Assembly (NCBI GenBank): GCA_910579535.1 | Contig: CAJTUR010000030.1 | Coordinates: forward strand, 1-16,254 | Source of the DNA: an uncultured Bacilli bacterium | GTDB taxonomy: Bacteria > Bacillota_I > Bacilli_A > RF39 > UBA660 | Direction: 5' to 3' | DNA: 16,254 nucleotides | Shown here: positions 13,911 through 16,254 of the stretch, piece after piece | Position numbering within the stretch: the first letter of the stretch is position 1 | Layout of the letters: each line of letters begins with the position of its first letter | Made by a program: the position numbers and the translations under genes | The notes under the pieces: generated by a model | What the model saw: only the letters and a program-made list of their open reading frames with translations | What the model was told of the DNA's origin: nothing | Databases searched by the model: none

Positions 13911-14296
13911 AAGAAATTTAAAAAGAAGTCATCTTCATCATCTCCAATAACGCTAATAGCAAGTGAAATACCTCCTCCAATTAGAAAGAGAAGAGCAGCT
14001 ACTAATCCCGCATTCGCAAGAATAATTTCTTTAAGACTAGAGTTTCGATTTAGTCTTTTTATATGTTTAAAATTAATATAAGCAAAATAAATATAAATGA
14101 TGAAAGTCACAATAAAAATCTCTGTATTTATCGTTCTAAAAATATTTTCATCTTTTTTTTCATGTTTTTTTAAATATTCTTTTTCATAATGATTAGAAAC
14201 AAGAGCAAAGATTGCTAAAAATATGTAGATAATCCATATATAATCTTCTACACGTACTTCATTAAACGTTTCATTGTCCATTGCATTATTTCCCAT
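13907..14296 (-). CDS. Unrecognised small three-TM membrane protein
   Basis: A 129-residue protein with three hydrophobic segments (about 19-35, 58-75 and 92-117), a charged Lys/Glu loop after the first (38-52) and an acidic end (GDDEDDFFLNFF). The translation start is uncertain: the ATG at 14296 has no Shine-Dalgarno, and the second Met (residue 6, MDNETFNEVRVEDYIW, 14281) has only a weak GGGA ahead of it. It overlaps the deacetylase gene tail to tail by 4 nt, with no terminator between. No domain is recognised. A reading frame this long with regular membrane segments and loops is unlikely to be chance. Confidence 0.72.
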   Translation of the reverse strand: MGNNAMDNETFNEVRVEDYIWIIYIFLAIFALVSNHYEKEYLKKHEKKDENIFRTINTEIFIVTFIIYIYFAYINFKHIKRLNRNSSLKEIILANAGLVAALLFLIGGGISLAISVIGDDEDDFFLNFF

Positions 14297-14390
14297 ATTA
14301 ATTTTTATGCAAAGAAGTTTTTTTTTATTGATTTATAAATGGTGCTACAAAACAAAACCTCTATTTTGAAGTAAAGAAACAGCTGAAAAA

Positions 14391-14419
14391 TTGACTTTTA
14401 TTCTTTTATATCGTATAGT
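14391..14419 (+). promoter_or_regulatory. Strong sigma-A promoter of the 14449 gene
   Basis: TTGACT (14391-14396) and TATAGT (14414-14419) are separated by exactly 17 bp, each one mismatch from consensus. This is the best -35/-10 pair in the window ahead of a protein gene. The leader would be about 23 nt. Confidence 0.8.
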
Positions 14420-14448
14420 ATTTGCCAAGTTAAGAAAGGAATTTTAAA

Positions 14449-15162
14449 TTGAAAAAAATTGCTCAAAAAATTGAATCATTAAAAAGCGAAATTCAATTTC
14501 AAAAAGATTTTATAAATAGACTGTCAGGAAAACAAGGAAATGAAGAACTAATTGACCACCAAAAAATGAAAATAACAGACTTAGAACGAAAACTTCAAAT
14601 ATTAGAAGAACAACAAAAAAATGGTGGATATATTTCTAAAAAGCCAGAATTAGGAGATGACAGATATCAAAAATTCATTTTTAAAAATGAGATAGATACT
14701 TTAAGGGTTCTTTATTATGACTATTTTCATAATGACCCAAGTTTATTTCCAACGGCAGATGATGTAATGTTTGGTGACCCTACTTTACCAATTTATACTT
14801 CAAGCTTTTTAATAAAAGGAGAAATTCCGTTTAAGTTAATGTTAACAGAAAAATACCCGAATTATCAGCCAAATGAGAAATATTCTGTTGGAATAAATTT
14901 TGATAAAAATAATTTATCAAAAGAAATAAGTCGTGAATATTTACAGTTTATATCTGAACTTATTAAAAAATATTCTAATAATGACATTAATTTTATTTGT
15001 TGCGATGGTTTCAACAAAGGGCATAATTTTAACAATTGTACTTTAGCATATATAGGAGAGAATGGTTTTTTCAAAACATACGCGTCTAATCTAAGAATGT
15101 ATTATGAATTTTTTGATAGGCTATGTGATAATAATTTGCGAAATATAGTTGTCGGGTTTTAA
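14449..15162 (+). CDS. Unrecognised protein with N-terminal coiled coil
   Basis: I do not recognise this 237-residue soluble protein. It starts at TTG (14449) with AAAGGA (14435-14440) 8 nt ahead and no better start nearby. Residues 1-58 form a Lys/Glu/Gln-rich coiled coil (LKSEIQFQKDFINRL, ITDLERKLQILEEQQ). The rest is a mixed globular region rich in aromatic residues (RVLYYDYFHNDPSLFPTADDVMFGDP, YSVGINFD, FICCDGFNKGHNFNN). No membrane segment, signal peptide or known catalytic motif is seen. It is monocistronic, with its own strong promoter and a terminator hairpin. The base composition, poorer in G and C than the flanking core genes, and its place between a cell-wall gene and tRNAs suggest an accessory gene. 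Confidence 0.78.
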   Translation: MKKIAQKIESLKSEIQFQKDFINRLSGKQGNEELIDHQKMKITDLERKLQILEEQQKNGGYISKKPELGDDRYQKFIFKNEIDTLRVLYYDYFHNDPSLFPTADDVMFGDPTLPIYTSSFLIKGEIPFKLMLTEKYPNYQPNEKYSVGINFDKNNLSKEISREYLQFISELIKKYSNNDINFICCDGFNKGHNFNNCTLAYIGENGFFKTYASNLRMYYEFFDRLCDNNLRNIVVGF

Positions 15163-15188
15163 CACATAAAAAGTAGATTTATAAAATA

Positions 15189-15221
15189 AAAAAACGTCAG
15201 TTTATTACTTGGATGTTTTTT
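15189..15221 (+). terminator. Terminator of the 14449 gene
   Basis: A 10-bp stem (15189-15198 with 15212-15221) including one G-T pair, a 13-nt loop, and T residues in and after the right arm. It starts 26 nt after the stop codon. The A-rich left arm gives a U tract in the other direction too. Confidence 0.55.
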
Positions 15222-15428
15222 ATTTTACATGAAAGTTAAATTCTTTAATTAAAGCTTCTTTTAAATTTACTCCGAGTATTCATAATTATTTTTCCAAAAA
15301 TAAAAATTATTTTGATAATTTAGAGAAAAATACTTAATTTCTACAAGCGGTTGTATTAAAGAATTTGTGCAAAATTTCAAAATTATCCAGAAGTTGATAA
15401 AATAAGAATAAAATTTAAACATAAAAAA

Positions 15429-15444
15429 GCCTTGTTTCCAAGGC
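15429..15444 (-). terminator. Terminator of the tRNA operon
   Basis: A textbook intrinsic terminator on the minus strand: a 6-bp G/C-containing stem (15444-15439 with 15434-15429), a GAAA tetraloop, then six T (15428-15423). It lies 15 nt after the tRNA-Glu CCA end. Confidence 0.9.
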
Positions 15445-15459
15445 ATTTAATCAAATTAA

Positions 15460-15536
15460 TGGTGACCAGTACGGGATTCGGACCCGTGAATGCTGCCGTG
15501 AAAGGGCAGTGTGTTAAGCCGCTTCACCAACTGGCC
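15460..15536 (-). tRNA. tRNA-Glu (UUC)
   Basis: A complete cloverleaf on the minus strand. The acceptor GGCCAGT/ACTGGTC has one G-T pair, the D stem is GTG/CAC, the anticodon arm CTGCC-CTTTCAC-GGCAG has anticodon TTC, and the T stem is ACGGG/CCCGT. The CCA end is encoded (15462-15460). The T loop reads TCCGAAT, so position 55 is C; the near-invariant base there is U (pseudouridine in the mature tRNA). Otherwise it closely resembles Bacillus tRNA-Glu. It is second in a two-tRNA transcript, 4 nt after tRNA-Ile. Confidence 0.95.
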
Positions 15537-15540
15537 AAAA

Positions 15541-15617
<77 letters not shown>

Positions 15618-15638
15618 ATCTTTCTCGATGACTATTTC

Positions 15639-15667
15639 ATTTTAACCTATTTTTTTTGTTATTGCAA
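15639..15667 (-). promoter_or_regulatory. tRNA operon promoter
   Basis: On the minus strand TTGCAA (15667-15662) and TAAAAT (15644-15639) with a 17-bp spacer: the same hexamers and spacing as the rpsT promoter. Transcription would start near 15632, about 15 nt ahead of tRNA-Ile. Confidence 0.8.
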
Positions 15668-15702
15668 GTACTTTTATCAAAAAAATAGAGTATTTATTAG
15701 TA

Positions 15703-16131
15703 TTATATTTTCTTTTTAATAGAAATTGACATTTTTTTTAAAATTTCATAGGTTTTTTCTGTAGATTCTACAATAATTTTTTTATCATCAGCCATTGTCT
15801 GTAAAACTTCTTCAATGGCTTTATCATAATCTCTTTTATGTTTTAAATTTAATTCATGCCAATTAATATTTTTGAAAAGAGGAAGAATTTCTTTGTTATA
15901 ATCAAGTTTATTTTGAATCATTAATACTGCAAGAACAGGGTAACCTGGATAACCTTGCCAATAAGAAGCGTTATCATTAGAAGAATAAACAGAATCTTTC
16001 CATTTTATAGTATAAATTTTTTTATAATCTGAACTTGTCACCTTTGCTTCATTTTCACTCATTTCTATTCGATGATCGGCAAGACAAGAATACGCTTCAT
16101 AAATCTTAGAAATAGGAGGCATTTTTTCCAT
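15703..16131 (-). CDS. Unrecognised small soluble protein
   Basis: A 142-residue protein starting at ATG 16131, with AAAGGTGAT (16144-16136) 4 nt ahead. The frame continues to a GTG at 16140, but that codon lies inside the ribosome site. It is not membrane-bound. Notable segments are PPISKIYEAYSCLADHRIE, a strand-rich part ending in YTIKWKDSVYSSNDNASYWQGYPGYPVLAVLMIQ, then INWHELNLKHKRDYDKAIEEVL. The well-formed aromatic and glycine core suggests a real, conserved family, but I cannot name it. No terminator follows; the T run after the stop has no stem, so readthrough into the tRNA operon is possible. Confidence 0.8.
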   Translation of the reverse strand: MEKMPPISKIYEAYSCLADHRIEMSENEAKVTSSDYKKIYTIKWKDSVYSSNDNASYWQGYPGYPVLAVLMIQNKLDYNKEILPLFKNINWHELNLKHKRDYDKAIEEVLQTMADDKKIIVESTEKTYEILKKMSISIKKKI

Positions 16132-16149
16132 TAATATCACCTTTTATTT

Positions 16150-16158
16150 ATTGTAGCA
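16150..16158 (-). promoter_or_regulatory. Extended -10 promoter of the 15703-16131 gene
   Basis: TGCTACAAT on the minus strand (TG at 16158-16157, TACAAT at 16155-16150), 18 nt ahead of the start codon. The -35 at 17 bp (TGGTAA) is weak. It is divergent from the promoter at 16173-16202, and the two share upstream DNA. Confidence 0.5.
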
Positions 16159-16172
16159 TAATTAAAAAAAAA

Positions 16173-16202
16173 TTACCATTTTTAAATTTTATATGTTAAA
16201 AT
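16173..16202 (+). promoter_or_regulatory. Outward promoter at the right edge of the window
   Basis: TTACCA (16173-16178), 18-bp spacer and TAAAAT (16197-16202) with a TG extension at 16194-16195. It points rightwards, and a transcript would start near 16209. The 45 nt visible after that hold no start codon with a ribosome site, so the product lies beyond the window or is an untranslated RNA. Confidence 0.5.
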
Positions 16203-16254
16203 CCTGACTTTGACAGTTTTAGAAGGCCAAAATCTCTCAAACCTAGTGTTTAAG

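Larger units (their letters stand above)
15163..15459. other. AT-rich intergenic stretch, possible gene remnant
   Basis: Between the 14449 gene and the tRNAs. It holds the terminator at 15189-15221 and the tRNA terminator at 15429-15444. The remainder (about 15225-15420) is very AT-rich. Short frames lie on both strands: a 51-codon minus frame from ATG 15422 to 15267 that begins in the tRNA terminator U tract without a Shine-Dalgarno, and two plus-strand pieces in different frames ending in stops near 15396 and 15404. None can be supported as a gene. They may be relics of one, or chance in AT-rich DNA. Confidence 0.4.

Noticed and set aside
16216..16242. Segment with CRISPR-repeat-like ends (GTTTTAGA ... 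CAAAC)
   Set aside because: Only one copy, 27 nt long, at the window edge with no second repeat, spacer or cas gene; GTTT/AAAC ends are easily found in AT-rich DNA.

Overview
This is an AT-rich (about 30% GC by eye), gene-dense chromosomal segment of a low-GC Bacillota bacterium. TGA acts as a stop (ends of the 2062-2739 gene, yqeH and others) and TGG encodes Trp, so the code is the standard bacterial one and not the mycoplasma one. Intact gpr, spoIIP and sigK homologues point to an endospore former or a recent descendant of one, probably an uncultured member of the Bacilli/Erysipelotrichia side of the phylum. I cannot place it more precisely from sequence alone. It is not a phage or plasmid: no integrase, transposase, CRISPR array or insertion sequence is visible.

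Layout. (1) 20-1345: ribosome-assembly GTPase rbgA (ylqF) converges on mscL through a shared hairpin. (2) 1428-5160: a forward operon with a NUDIX hydrolase, an unrecognised two-helix membrane/coiled-coil protein, miaA and a large exported protein with a HExxH zinc-protease signature. It converges, with a 12-bp overlap, on a membrane-anchored transglutaminase-fold protein (5149-6105, minus). (3) 6157-9369: rpsT (minus), then gpr, spoIIP and a small YqxA-like membrane protein (plus), converging on sigK (minus). The rpsT-gpr-spoIIP-yqxA order is that of Bacillus subtilis. sigK is one uninterrupted gene. (4) 9482-12712: yqeG-yqeH-mutL, a tightly overlapping operon. (5) 12747-14296: a NodB-type polysaccharide deacetylase, with a small three-helix membrane protein on the opposite strand. 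(6) 14449-16254: an unrecognised coiled-coil protein with a very good promoter, a tRNA-Ile/tRNA-Glu operon on the minus strand with its own promoter and terminator, another unrecognised gene (minus), and at the right edge a promoter firing out of the window.

How the genes fit together. rbgA, yqeH and rpsT serve ribosome assembly, and miaA and the tRNAs serve decoding. SpoIIP (engulfment), SigK (late mother-cell transcription) and GPR (forespore protease acting at germination) cover different stages and compartments of sporulation. MscL, the HExxH protein, the transglutaminase-fold protein and the deacetylase act at the envelope. Convergent pairs are often separated by hairpins that overlap the stop codons, and most recognisable -10 boxes lie only 15-29 nt from the start codon. 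Both show how compact the genome is.

Start codons were revised from the longest reading frame for five genes (HExxH protein, transglutaminase-fold protein, rpsT, sigK, and the 15703-16131 gene) using Shine-Dalgarno position, promoter position and family knowledge. Best leads: the unassigned exported HExxH protein; the short GPR; the GTG start giving SigK a pro-peptide of near-canonical length; and two tRNA genes with non-canonical bases.
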